Assembly: GCA_029783825.1 (NCBI GenBank)
Contig: JAREIK010000801.1
Coordinates: 7,073,890-7,137,889 of the forward strand
DNA from: Sapria himalayana
Lineage: Eukaryota; Streptophyta; Magnoliopsida; Malpighiales; Rafflesiaceae
Length of the DNA stretch: 64,000 nucleotides
Direction of reading: 5' to 3'
Position 1 is the stretch's first letter, and every line of letters begins with the position of its first letter. Under the pieces are notes generated by a model, which saw only the letters and a list, made by a program, of their open reading frames with translations, was not told the DNA's origin and did no database searches. The position numbers were made by a program, and so were the translations under genes. Below are positions 1-11,480 of the stretch, piece after piece.

Positions 1-2475
1 TATGTTAGACACTAAAATACTAGGGGGTTAGTATATCATATGTCATTTCAGATAGTATGAGATAGGTGGATTCATAAGATTTCCACCAGCTTAAAATATC
101 AAAATTCTTATTATCATCATGTGATATGATGAAATAATAATTAATATCTAAATAAAAAGATACTATCTCTTATTTGACATACTACCCCATTATTTTCTCC
201 TAGCTAAGTAAATAAAAAATTCATTGTCTCTAAATATGGTATCCATGTTCATACTTGAATCCTCGCTACAAATACCATACCTAGTGTCATAATATGAAAA
301 TATATTAGTTAATTTTTCATAAATAAAACTTTTAGGTTTGCATGTTTGGTACATGCAAGTAGATATTTATGTTAACATTTTTTATACTACTTCCTACCTT
401 AACCCTATGATCCATATAAGAAACTAAATAATATAGAGTTAGAATGAAGGACATTTTAAATACTTAATTTCTATCTCAATAGCCATGATACTAAATATAA
501 AGTGTCCTCTATACTTGCTAAATATGTTACTAATATCATATATGCACCTAAGTGAAATGAAAGTGGTGATGGTATATACAGATGAACACATATTTATCCT
601 ATCATAAAAAATCATCAGAAATTTTATAAAAAATTTATGTATCCCAGTCTGAATCATTAATAATAAGTGTTCACTCTTACTATTGACCTAGTCAGATATT
701 ATGTGCTGGTAGCCAATACTTGACTCTAATATCATATACGTATAATTTCAATGATGTCTCACATCCATTTATAATTTATTTTAGACCTAATAACAAATAT
801 CAACTACAAAACTCTTGTTGTCCATTTGGTGTCATAAAGTATTTTTATGATTTTTTTTATTTTTTTTAATACTAATAAAACAACTTTCATTCTTGCTTAC
901 GCGTGTGTCTAACATAAAAATTGTCACATAAAAACTCATTTCTAATGGTTATAACAAACATACTAATGGTGACTATTATTTGAAGCATCATCAATTGTAA
1001 TACTAAAAATTTTATTATGAATGTCATCTTCTTTAAAGATCCTCATCATATACTCATATATATCATGACCATCATGAGGGTGGAGAATGTCAAGAAATTC
1101 TATAAATTTTTTATTAATTTCAATTTTGAATTTATACGATAGGTAGTGAGGATTATGAATAATGCATCATAATGACTAGTTCATATGTCGAATGCCATGT
1201 ACACTACTACACTATGTTTCCAAAATTTATTAATTATTATTTTTTTTAAATTTATAATATTTTATTTTGTTATTCATACGAGTAGACATGAGAATTATAT
1301 GATAAGTTGACTGAAAGTAGATCTTCATAATATTAAATATCTTAGGATCCTTTGAAATTCTAATCAAAAGACTCATGATCATAATCAATTTGGTCATACA
1401 TTTTCTCTCGAAGTCATTACAAAAAAAAAGAGGGTTAATGAAGCTGAACTTGATCCAACTACAAAGGTTTCACTACTTAGTTAGGTTTATCTGTGATCTA
1501 ATGCATCATTTTTTGGTGCATTGATTGACATAAAGTCTTAAGGTGGCTAGTGTCACCTGTACACCTATATGCATATAGTTTTTTACAATATATACATTAT
1601 ATTGAATCTTTTTTAATACTCCTTAATTTTTTATTTTTTATTATATTAAAGTGAGTCAATATTACTAAAGTTCACTCCGTTTTAGGTTTTTTAGGCATAT
1701 GGGTCGAGGCTTTTAAAGAAAAATAAGTTTTGGCCTCTAACATTTTGGTCGATTTATCATTATTATTTATATCTATGTCAAACTCATTATCATTAAACTC
1801 ACTAGTTGTCAATATTTTATTTTATTTATATTTCTAATTGAAAAAAAAAATAATTTTAATTTCTAAAAAATTTCACTTTAGAGTTATAACACAAAACACA
1901 AATTAATAAATAAAAAAATGTGTACCATAACTATGAAAATTTATTTGAATAGTAGTCCATAGTAGTAGTCCATCAAAATTTTGTAAAATATCTAGCCATA
2001 AGCTAAGAATAGACAGTAAAATCAATTATTTTAAGATAATTTTTTCATTTTTTTAAATCTAATAGCCATCGGATATCTGCCTATAACCGTTGGAATGAAA
2101 TCCAATGACTACACATAAAATCAATTATTTTAATTTTTTAATGCTACATGGAATGTGATAGGGTGTGTTTGTCACTTTCCATAATGACACCTATTACATC
2201 TAAACATAATGGGTGTTGGGCAACAACATCAATGATGAGAGCTAATGGGGGGAAAAACCTGGTTGTGTAGTGCATGATTCGTGACCCATACTTGGTCATC
2301 AGTCACCATGCTTGTGGACCATGCCAATGGACCAGGCACCCAAGCCATGCCATGGGTTGGCACTACCCCGATCTAGGTACAATTCTTTTCCATGTCTTGC
2401 TAGGCTAGGCATGGCTATTTTGGATCATGCCTTTTGCTATGCCCGGGTCACCCAACCCACTTGAAACCTCTACAC
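1..2475 (-). mobile_element. hAT-type DNA transposon relic, cut by the window start
   Basis: The minus strand reads as a decayed hAT transposon whose 5' end lies near 2475 and whose 3' end is outside the window. Between about 2170 and 2475 the base composition rises to a GC-richer stretch with repeated GGCATGG-like and CCCGGG motifs, and the outermost minus-strand bases read AGAGGTTTCAAGTGGG, the style of 5' end seen in many plant hAT elements. The transposase relic follows. The element interrupts a minus-strand copia integrase at about 2478, so it inserted after that element. The 8-bp target duplication cannot be tested because the other end is missing. Confidence 0.6.
20..1720 (-). pseudogene. 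hAT transposase relic (zf-BED to dimerisation domain)
   Basis: In working elements this protein cuts and pastes hAT transposons in the nucleus. Read right to left, the minus strand shows a BED zinc-finger-like stretch at about 1500-1600 (cysteine pair, then LATLRLYVNQC), the RNase-H-fold motif ITIDDASNNS near 980-1010, DTKWTTRVL near 810-845, and at about 25-115 an unbroken reading of the C-terminal dimerisation block with FDILSWWKSYE followed by LILSEMTYDIL. Pieces lie in different frames and there are many stops between them, so it is a pseudogene. The order and spacing fit the hAT family. The assignment rests on motif memory, not on a search. Confidence 0.62.
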
Positions 2476-2477
2476 AC

Positions 2478-4240
2478 TCAACATCAACTAGAAAAGTTAT
2501 CAATAAAAGATAAAAAGTATCTTGCACCTATAGTAATAAAATGGACGTTTCCTAATTATCAGAATGAATTAATTCAAAGATAGATATATTTATAGCATTA
2601 GAACTTTTGAATTTTAATCTATGTTGCTCACTAGTGACACAGTACTTACAAAAGGGTAATGAAATATCTTTGAACCATATAAGTTCTTGTTCACTAAGAA
2701 TTTTGATAGCTCATTCAAACTTGTGGTCAAGTTTATGATGTCACATCATCATTAATTGTTCTATCAAATTTGCTCAGACCATAACACTTCTTATTGTTGT
2801 TGTATTCCTTTATTAAGCACATATAAATTTATGGCTACTTTTTCTACTTTTATTATTACAAACACTCTTCTGACTATTTTTTTTGGTATTATTTTGAATA
2901 TGAGTTTGCACCCACCATTATATAATTATCATAAATATAATAGATTTTTCTTTAGTCCATTCACAAATTGTTTCTCTTGGATCATGCATATCATATCATC
3001 ATACATCTTTATTATGTAATATTAATACTAGGGTTTTAGGCATGATTATCTCCTATGAAAATAGAACTTCCCATGATAGGTTTTTATTTATGGAACCATT
3101 CTCTTCAAAAAGTCATATGCCATGTTGCTCCCAAGTCCATCAACTATACTTCATCAAATAATTTTCTTCCTTTAGTAATTACTATCTCATTGTATAATAT
3201 TCCACTATCATCTAGAGTACCCATCAAGCAATCTTGAGTATTTGATATTTTATATTATTTTCTTCTCATATGTTTCTTTATCTCTCCTTATAATGTCAAC
3301 ATTCTTTTTTTTACACGTCATTGCTTTCTAGAATGATAATACATCACTTTTTTCTTACCCAATAACTTTGCCATGTTCTTATTTTTTAACTCTCACCAGA
3401 GCCACATTCTAGAAATCTCTCTCTAAAGATAATTAATGCCTCAATTTTCTGAAATAAAAATATATTATCTTTTTTATTTCACTTACTTTCTTCCTCAAGT
3501 ATAGCAGACACAACTTCGGTTTATATTTTCTCTCACAATATCATGTACTAGATTTATGATTAGATAGTCATATAAATCTGATTGACTAAGGAATAAAAGT
3601 TCATCATATTATTTTTGTTCAATGTTGTGATCCATAGATGATAGTTAAAAGAACAATTTTTTTAGAATGTTGATACCTTCCATCATCCAAGTGGATTCAG
3701 ACATTTTTGAAGAGTGTAGAGCTTCCTCTTCAAAAAAAAAAAAATTGTTGTGTAATGACATGACTTCATATGAATTTTTCAATATATCACAAATATTTTT
3801 CATTGAATGTAATTTAAATATACTTCATAATATATTATTTGGCAATGTTAATTATTAGCTCGCAATGACATCGACATCTATTCCATCTCACTTCTTTTCT
3901 TCAAAATTTTCTAACATTCTTCCAATTACTTATAGATAATTTTCCTTCTTCAAGATTATTTTCCTTCTTCAAGATAATTTTTATTTTCACTTTTCATAAC
4001 CCAATATTTCTTTAATTGAATTTTTATATTTTAAATTTCACTACCATTTATTTTAAATTTATAGTAAATAATACATAAGAATAATAGTAACTATTTGTGT
4101 TAAATATACCAAAAATATTCTTAGGTAAGTGTATGGGTCACAATGGTACATCTTTAAAATTATAGATTTTAAGACTCTTATTGCCCTTTTAACAGGATAT
4201 TTCTAGACATGCATTGATCACAAAAATTATCCTTAATCCC
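2478..4240 (-). pseudogene. Ty1/copia gag-protease-integrase relic (copia 4)
   Basis: Minus-strand polyprotein relic of a Tnt1-like copia retrotransposon. A gag (UBN2-type) stretch lies at about 3560-3900, with a run like LHSSKMSESTWMMEGIN. The protease with a DLGATWHMT version of the usual DSGAT site lies at 3036-3150, followed by SSIFIGDNHA. The GAG-pre-integrase and zinc-binding start of integrase lie at about 2560-2960, including SLPFCKYCVTSEQHRLKF and ELIHSD. Stops and frameshifts break every domain. The reading stops at about 2478, where the hAT element begins, so RT and RNase H would lie beyond the window if they survive. Short plus-strand open frames in this stretch are chance overlaps. 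Confidence 0.68.
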
Positions 4241-4645
4241 ACATCTGATATAATTGTTATAAAAATAAAACTCATAATAATAATCTGAAATAAAAAATTA
4301 TAAAGTAATAATGTAAAATAAACTAAATAATAAATGAAATATAACCGAAAAGTACTTAGGATTGAGATACTTTATAAAAAAGGAGAACACTTCCTTTTAT
4401 AGAGGAAAAATTAAAAATCCCAAAGAGATTTTTGATGTTGACAAGTGTTCGACAATCTATGTACTAGATATTTTAGGCGACTTGGTATGTATTTATTATT
4501 GATTGTATTTTTTAAGTATTTTTTGGAGAATCAAAACTAAATATCAAATTTGAGGGGATTTGATGAATGTTAGTGACTTCATAATTATTCAATACAAAGT
4601 AAAAACACCTTATATTTAAGTTGAAGTATTTTATTCTATAGAGCA
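4240..4645 (-). repeat. Probable 5' LTR of copia 4
   Basis: On the minus strand this stretch sits just upstream of copia 4 gag. It carries a TATA-like CTATAAAAGG at 4393-4402 and, near 4240-4255, a primer-site-like TTATATCAGATGTGGG, which resembles a mutated TGGTATCAGA site. The outer LTR edge is not defined because the next repeat begins at about 4650, and no second LTR is in view for comparison. Confidence 0.35.
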
Positions 4646-4649
4646 TTTA

Positions 4650-5660
4650 CTCTGGTCATAAAAAATTTCAATACCATGACTCTGTGTTCGTGAAAAACAC
4701 CAATATATGTAGTCATTTCTAATACCATGGTTTTGTGTTATAGAAAGTAAAAATATTATTCATGACCATTTCTAGTGATTCAACAATGTGTTATAAAGAA
4801 TATATGCATTAATCATTTTCATTCTTATTTTCACAACATTTAGTTCTAAAAAAAATTTGTCTCAGTTTTAGTATTTCCAATACGTAAAATATCATACTCT
4901 AGAGAAGAGTTACATGATTCATGTCTTTCATTGCTACCATGTCTTTGGTACTCTTGAGAATTCCCGATTAGATAAGAAAGTCTTGAACTTAAGCTATTAC
5001 CATGACTTCTAACTTAAAGTATTACACAAATTCTTTAAGTATATAAGCAACACTTAAGATTTTTATAAGAAAATAAAAGGGGAATAGGATTTTAAGCCAA
5101 GAGTAACAACAAACCCTAGGCAGTACAATTCTAATGCTCAATAAGGGACGAATCCAAGGCGAACATAAAAAATATTTTAATGTGTTTATGTTTTGAAACT
5201 TAAATCATCATTTGGGCTTTTATTAAAAACCCTCATTCCATGAGATGTCTCTCAAAATATTTCACATGAAATCTTTTTAATATTAGGCTAAATTAAGATC
5301 TAGGTTGGTATAATATATTTGTGTGTGATTGATACATAATTTTATTTGTTTATGTGTGTGTTATTATTACATCTGGATGTTGGTATATATAACTGTTAAT
5401 TAGAATTGAAATGTATGATTTCCACTATTTCATAAGTTTATGTTTTCTAGGCATGACATATGGTAACAACAATGTCATTGGACATATGGTAAAAAAGTGG
5501 TGATAAATCTTCTAATCTTAATACTTAAGATAAACCTATCTATGAAAACCTACGATTGAAGTAAGTTTAATCATTTCAAGTATGATGTTTATGAATCTGA
5601 ATGCATGAACATACTTATTACCAATCTATTATGCATATTCTAGAAAAATTAACCTGTGAA
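4650..5660 (+). repeat. CATGACT-family LTR, copy A (left part)
   Basis: The left part of a dispersed LTR-like repeat. It starts with short degenerate units around CCATGACT...TGTGTTATAGA (4650-4830), then has a TATA-like AGTATATAAGC near 5038-5048 and a leader ending in ACCCTAGG near 5113, followed by sequence resembling 41170-41630. Copies occur at 40455-42130, 46963-51400 and, inverted, 58130-60310. The repeat stops where the TCTA tract begins. Its continuation resumes at 18947, so one copy has been split by 13.3 kb of other DNA. Confidence 0.55.
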
Positions 5661-5702
5661 CATACTTATTACAATCTATTATGAACATACTTATTGCAGA
5701 CA

Positions 5703-5980
5703 AAATTAATCATTCTATCTATCTATATGTTAATAAGATTTTGTCTGAATGCATGAACATACTAAATAAGATTGTTTATCATTCTATCTGTCTATCTTTA
5801 TTTCTATTTATCTGCATGTCTATTTGTCTATCTATCTATCTATCTATCTTTCAGTCTAGTTATCTATCTGTCTATCTATCTATCTATCTAATAATTTATT
5901 TGTCTTTCTCTCTATATATAATTATCTTTTTATTTATTTATTTATCCAAATATCTATATGTCTATCTATCTATCTATCTA
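5703..5980 (+). repeat. (TCTA)n tract, left of the CACTA element
   Basis: A degenerate TCTA/TCTG/TTTA tetranucleotide tract. It runs directly into the CACTA coding remnant with no transposon terminus between them. Two short direct copies of AACATACTTATTA and AATCTATTATG lie just left of it (5608-5695). The strand orientation matches the tract right of the CACTA element at 11481, so both probably belong to one array. Confidence 0.9.
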
Positions 5981-5983
5981 TGT

Positions 5984-7514
5984 AACAACTCAATAGAGCA
6001 TTTTCCAGTCCATTTGGCTTGTGAAGAAAGGATTGTAGGGCCAATGCAATTCAGGGGGATGTATCCTTTTGAAAGGTAATTACATATAATTTGCTGTGTT
6101 TTATTATTTTGTACTTTAGTAATATTGCAATTTAATCAAATTGAAACCTAACATTGTGGTTGTAGGTATCTTCGTAATTTGAAATTGAATCTTAGAAACA
6201 AAGCAAAAGTTGAAGGTTCAATTTGAAATACATATTTAGTAGAAGAAGCATCATCATTTTGTTCTTATTATTTTGATGATCATATCAATACAAAGAATAG
6301 AAATCTACCGCAGAATTATAAAGGTCATGTGATGGTAGAAAATGATTCTATGGATAAATTATCTATCTTAAAGCACCCTAGAAGAGCATTTGGAAGAGCA
6401 AAGAAAAGTTGTATGACAGATGAAGAGTACAAAGCAACCCGAAGTTATGTTTTACTTAATTGTGAGAAGGTTGCACCATACATTGAGTATGTATACACAA
6501 AATAGTTGCAGGTTTAATCATAGTTTAATTTTATATTAAATAGGAATTATTAAAAATTGATATATATTTTTTCTTTCTCTTTTTATATTTGTGCAGTATT
6601 TATGTGGAGCAGTTAAAATATAGGCAACCAGTAATTTTCAGCAATGATGTTGATTATATGCTAGAAACTAAATTTGTGAATTGGTTCAAAAATTATGTGA
6701 GAATTATTAAGTTTTAAATTTTTAATTATTTAATTTATTATTATCTTTTATTTGTTAATATCAATTTTTAAATTTATGTCACAGGTAATTGATCCTTCAA
6801 ATGGAGATTCAAATATTTTTATTCAGAATCAAAGTAAAGACTTATTTATATATGTGACAACCTATCCTGTGTATTTTGTTAATGAATATAAATTTTACAC
6901 AATCGGACATGATTATTCTAAAATAACATTGAATAGTGGTGTATGCATTAAAGGTGTGAGATATAGTGCATATGAGATTGATTATTATTATCAACTCAAA
7001 GAAGTTATTGAGTTGGAGTATCCTGGACTCGAAAATAACATGATTGTATTATTTAAGAGCGAGTGGTTTGATCCTACACTAAATGTGGGCACAAAGATTC
7101 ATTCGGATTATAAGCTTAGATTTTAACAATAAACCCATATTTAATCAATATGAGCCATTTATTATGGTAGTTCAAGCTGCTCAGGTATATTATTGTATAT
7201 ATCTGAGTTTATCTGGTGAAAAGAAAAATTGGTGGGTGATTTGCAAGATCAAAGCTTGATCAAAATTTGAAGTATCAACAACATAACAAAGAAGTGCAAA
7301 CTTAAAAATTGCACCGGCATTCCAGGAAGATGACATAAATAATATTGAGCCTTTGAATGTATATGAAGATCTAGAAAATTTATGTGACTCAATTTGTGGC
7401 ACAATAGAAATTGAAGATGATCAATTTTTATCTGAAGATAAGTTCAAACTTATATCAGAATCAGATGAAATATCAGAAGATCCATTGGAGGATGATAGTG
7501 ATGCTGATAATTAA
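5984..7514 (+). pseudogene. tnp2 transposase, C-terminal part (DUF4218 and DUF4216)
   Basis: Tnp2 is the DNA-cutting transposase of CACTA elements. Exons with GT-AG borders can be followed: to 6075, 6166-6486, 6597-6696 and from 6785. Exon 1 gives EHFPVHL...GPMQFRGMYPFER, the DUF4218 signature, and exon 2 continues YLRNLKLNLRNKAKVEGS. The fourth exon carries DUF4216 with VIELEYPGL and VVLFK-like IVLFKSEWFDP, followed by NQYEPFIMVVQAAQVYY and an acidic tail ending at 7514. Damage includes a stop after KVEGSI, a one-base shift near 7115, and stops near 7248 and 7272. The protein start and the DDE catalytic part are missing. Confidence 0.82.
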
Positions 7515-7669
7515 ATTGTTATAATTTTATTATAAATTTAAACTATCAAAGACATTTTATAATTTGTTGAAATCTATCGGTGTGTTTTATTCGAAAATGC
7601 ATGCTTGTTCATCATATTTCTATTTTATTTTCTTTGTTTTATTTTGTACAACAGATGGTACTTAAATGA

Positions 7670-9475
7670 TGTGGTCATGATGGAGGGGGAGGTGAACACA
7701 AAAATGAACCAAATTCATTTAGTATGTTACATCATATTGCAGAATCAGTACCATCTCATAGCCACTATATTCTGACTTCAACATCACAATCACCATCTCC
7801 ATTTCTATCACCATCACCATCATTGAGACCTCTACTATCACCTTTATCAGATCTAAGCCCACCACTGATTGTGCTTCCTGCTCACACTTTTGATCCATCT
7901 CTATCTTCTACACCATAATTTACATTAATTATTCCCCCATTTACATACCAATGACATCATTATATGTTGTGCCTTATTTTGTAGTTAGTGCAAAGTTAGA
8001 AATTGATATTGTGGATGAGTGGTAATAGAAATATGTAAAAATGACTTGAAATATTTTTTTTTCTTACTGTCAGTGGTTTTTTTTAATATTATTATGATTT
8101 GCCTATTTTCTATGTTATTTATTTATTTGTACAGTTTTATTCCATCTCACAAGTGTTCGATTATAATTACAAAGGCTTTCAAGAAAATGGCTGATGCTAA
8201 AGCTTTCTCGTGGAAGAAAGTTTTTGAATCGACAAAGGAGTCACATTTTAATGACTTTCAGGTAAAAATAACAAAATAAAAGATTTGAAAAATAATTATC
8301 TAATTACTTAACTTTTATGTTTGTTATAATTCAAGCAGTAAATAATTATGTTCTTGTTAATATAAATTCTTTTCATTTTTCTATTTACAGAATCAGTGCA
8401 CTTGGATACCCAAATTTAATGGAAAGATAAAGTCATTATGGGAGATCAAAGCTGCTCAACATTATTCTAATTTTGTCCATAAATTAAAGAAAATGAAAGA
8501 AAGACATGATTTTATATCCGAGGAAGACTGGCATGAGGGGGCTAATTATTGGGAGGAGCTAAATATGAATAAAAAATCAGATATTGCCAGCAAAAACTGA
8601 CAAAGTGGGGTTGCTAGGCTAGGCACATAAATCTATTGACACACTAGATGTTCAAAGTCGAGGATTGAGCATGTTCGAGATTTGATACAAATTTAAAATT
8701 CTAAACATATCTATATTTTGTGGTTGTCCTAATAGTCCAATAATTATAATCTCTGCATGGAATTAATAATTTTGTTAATTTTTTTTTTCATTTGTTTTTT
8801 ATGAATTAATAAAAACATATTCTAGGCAAGAGAATTGGGTCGTTGTCCAAATTTTTATGAGATTTTCACGAAGATATATGTGAAGAAAGTGGATGGTCAG
8901 TATGCTGACAACAAGTCTTAGATGATTGTAGTAAAAAATTATTATATTAATTAGACTTTATAAAACTACAGTACATTATGAAATTGTTTTGAATGCAAAA
9001 TATTTATTTTATTTTTTGTAAATCTAGAATAGTTTTTATCTTTATTTTATCTCAAGTCCTAATGGAGGAACGTGTGACAACTGCTCATCAACAAGTTGAG
9101 GGTTCTATGGATCTTCAACCAATTGACTGTGATCTTATTTATTTGGAGACAATAGGAGGTCGAAAGAAGCATCGAGTGTACGGAATCGGCTCTAAGAAAG
9201 TGGCATTTAGTTGTAGCAGTCATGCTTCTAATTCATCTATCTCAATGATGGTGGATGAGGTGGTCGAACAACAAGCATTGGAAATAAATGAACATATTGT
9301 AGATATGGAGACTAAAATGAAAAAGAAGGATGAGCAGATAATTAATTTGATTGAAGAAATACAAGAAATTAAAGAAATTAAAAAAATAATGCAACAGCAG
9401 ATGTCCTATATGGAGTCAGTTAGCGGTATTGGTGCATCAGATAGTATTCCGAGATCCAGATGTGAATCCTCGTAG
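7670..9475 (+). pseudogene. CACTA second gene, Transposase_24 (Ptta/En/Spm) type
   Basis: The companion CACTA protein, thought to bind element ends. A Ser/Pro-rich N-terminal segment (7724-7918) is followed by exons with clear borders: 8146-8261 (after TTTGTACAG, before GTAAAA), from 8393, 8826-8922 and 9057-9475. Family landmarks are CTWIPKFNGKIKSLWEI, HFISEEDWHEGANYWEE-like text, ARELGRCPNFYEIFTK and IGGRKKHRVYGIGSKK. The last exon ends with a coiled coil rich in Glu, Lys and Ile (residues about 95-145). A stop and a frameshift after DIASKN (about 8600-8640) and a stop after YADNKS make it a pseudogene, though the last exon is intact. Confidence 0.75.
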
Positions 9476-10007
9476 GAGAAGCTAGCATTCCCTACAAATT
9501 ATGAGGATGATTGAGTATGAGAATTATTTCTGAACTATTATTTATTTTTATCTATGTGTAGTAAATAATTATGATATTCTTTGCAAGTTTTAATTTTTTT
9601 ATTCTAGTTTTGTTTTTTGCTTTTTCGATAAACCAAATTATGAATCTTTGCAAGACACATTATATGAGAGAAAAGAAAATCCTTATTCAAAGCATTCAGA
9701 CATTACCATGGTCCTTCCAATGCATCGGTCTCATATTTACCAATTTCAGCTTTATCAAAAATTGGGCTAGCTTATCTTATCTTTATTATTCTAAAAACAT
9801 TTTATTTTTACCCTCTCTTTATCTCTAAACATAATTCCTAGACTTCTTTTGGATTTTTGTTGAAGCTTTATGAAAATTAATTTTAATTTGTGTTTGTTCA
9901 TGTCTATAATATTTCTTTATATATATATGTGAATATGTTTATGTGTCTCTGAATTTTTTGGGTAGAGTTTTAGCCTATTATAGGTATGTAAAAGCCTATA
10001 TTAAATA

Positions 10008-10385
10008 GTGGCAGCAACGGCATAGATGACAGTGATGGCCATGGTGGCAGTGGAAGTGGTAGCAGCGGCAGCAGCGACAGTGGCAGCAGCTATGGGAGCA
10101 GTGGCAGAGGCGACATCAGTGACAGAAGCGGCAGCAGCGGCAACAGTAGTAGCTACGACAATACTAGCTGTGGTAGCAGTGGTAGCAGCGGCAGTGGCGG
10201 CAGCAATAGCAATAGTTTTTGTTGATAGCAATGGCAGTGGTAGCGACATTGGCAACGACAGTGATAGTGGCATTGGCAGCAACAGTGGTAGCATTAGCGG
10301 CCTCGGCCGTGGCCACGGCCGTGGTAGTGATAGAAGCGACAGTAATGGCAGTGGTAGTGGGAGTAGCAGTAATGGCAACAATTCG
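10008..10385. repeat. GC-rich GGC/AGC/AGT triplet minisatellite
   Basis: About 380 bp of imperfect GGCAGCAGC / GGTAGCAGTGG units inside the non-coding right half of the CACTA element. It is strongly GC-rich against AT-rich surroundings. The triplet structure keeps several frames open on both strands (Ala-, Gly/Ser- and Leu/Pro-rich), which are not evidence of a protein. It was probably carried or expanded within the transposon. Confidence 0.85.
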
Positions 10386-10585
10386 GTATATAAGTACGTA
10401 TATAGTCAGTAGATACGTACGTATACTACTATAGTATTTTATGTACAAATATACTGAGTATATATTTGTGCTTAGTATATATGTATGCATAATACTGCAG
10501 TTTATATGTACATATATTGTAGTAATATATGTACGAGTGAAATGCTAGTATATATGTACATATTTACTGTAAAAATATATATTTA
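10386..10585. repeat. Palindromic GTATATATGTAC-rich segment
   Basis: Repeated near-palindromes such as TACGTACGTA, GTATATATGTAC and GTACATATATTG follow one another directly after the GC-rich minisatellite. They could form cruciforms and might be transposase-binding repeats of the CACTA element, but that role is inference. Confidence 0.5.
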
Positions 10586-11029
10586 TCAAAACATAGTTTT
10601 TTTTTATTTATTTTTATTTGATTTGTTGGTTTCAATTTCGTCCAGATATGGTACTGCATTGTTTCATATACGAAGCTTGTATAAGTGAAGACATATTTCA
10701 ACAAACATGAAGCACCGTGACTCGGAAAGTATTTTCGTAGTGAAAAGTTGGTGATCGGAGGAGCAGTGAGAGAGAAAACAACATTAATGAATGAATATAT
10801 TATACTTTAAGCACTGTCGGTAGATACATTGATGAATATGAAGAAATAAAAGTTTGTTATTTTTTTGTTTCAATTATGCAAAATATTGAATTATAATATG
10901 ATATTAAATGATTGTATTTTTTGTTTATTATAAATTATTTATAGTTTCAATTTTTATTCAATTTGATATAAAAATATTAAATTATTAAATTAAAAAATTT
11001 TAAATTCTGAAATTATTTTTGAAATTAAA

Positions 11030-11480
11030 ATGGCTAGGGAAAATTCCCTTGCTAAATTAGCAAGGGAAAATCTTTTTCTAATTTAGCTTGGGAATTTTCC
11101 CTAGCTAATGTAGCTAGAGAAATATTAAAATTAGTGACAGATATTTCGTCGCTTAATAAATTTAGCTAGGGACTATATCCGTCGCTAAAATTTATAGTCC
11201 AGCACTTTAGCTAGGGAATCATCCATCGTTATTTTTGTTTAGCGATGGAATAACTCGTTTATCTTACAAATTTAGCTACGGAATTTTACCTTTTTAGCAA
11301 GGGATTTTTCCGTCACTAATTTTTTAGCCACGGACACTTTTCGTCGCTAAAATTTAGCAAGGTGGACTTTAGATAGGGAACCAATCCGTCGGTAATCTAT
11401 CGCTATATCCTGTTTAGCAATGGAAAATGCCCATTTAGCAAGAGAATTGTTCCAAGCTATATAAGATTTTTCTTCTAGTG
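11030..11480 (+). repeat. CACTA right subterminal repeats and terminus
   Basis: At least ten variants of TTTAGC(A/T)AGGGAA and TTTAGCGACGGA appear in both orientations (for example ATTTAGCTAGGGACTA near 11160 and TCGTCGCTAAAATTTAG near 11340). Such subterminal arrays bind the CACTA transposase. The block ends with TTCTTCTAGTG at 11480. Beyond it the TCTA array begins at once with TTTATCTATC. A 3-bp target duplication cannot be tested because the left end is lost. Confidence 0.85.

Larger units (their letters stand above)
5981..11480 (+). mobile_element. CACTA (En/Spm) transposon, left end missing, right end present
   Basis: A class II element with the C-terminal half of a Tnp2 transposase, then a Transposase_24-type gene, then a 0.45-kb block of subterminal repeats and a right terminus. 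The last bases, TTTTTCTTCTAGTG at 11467-11480, are the complement of CACTAGAAG, close to the common plant CACTA end. The 5' third of tnp2 and the left terminus are absent, because the coding remnant begins abruptly at a TCTA tract. The element therefore could not move by itself, although the right end and splice sites are well kept. Confidence 0.82.

Noticed and set aside
10001..10490. Overlapping Ala/Val-, Gly/Ser- and Leu/Pro-rich frames on both strands
   Set aside because: A triplet minisatellite keeps several frames open at once. No domain or codon preference is seen.
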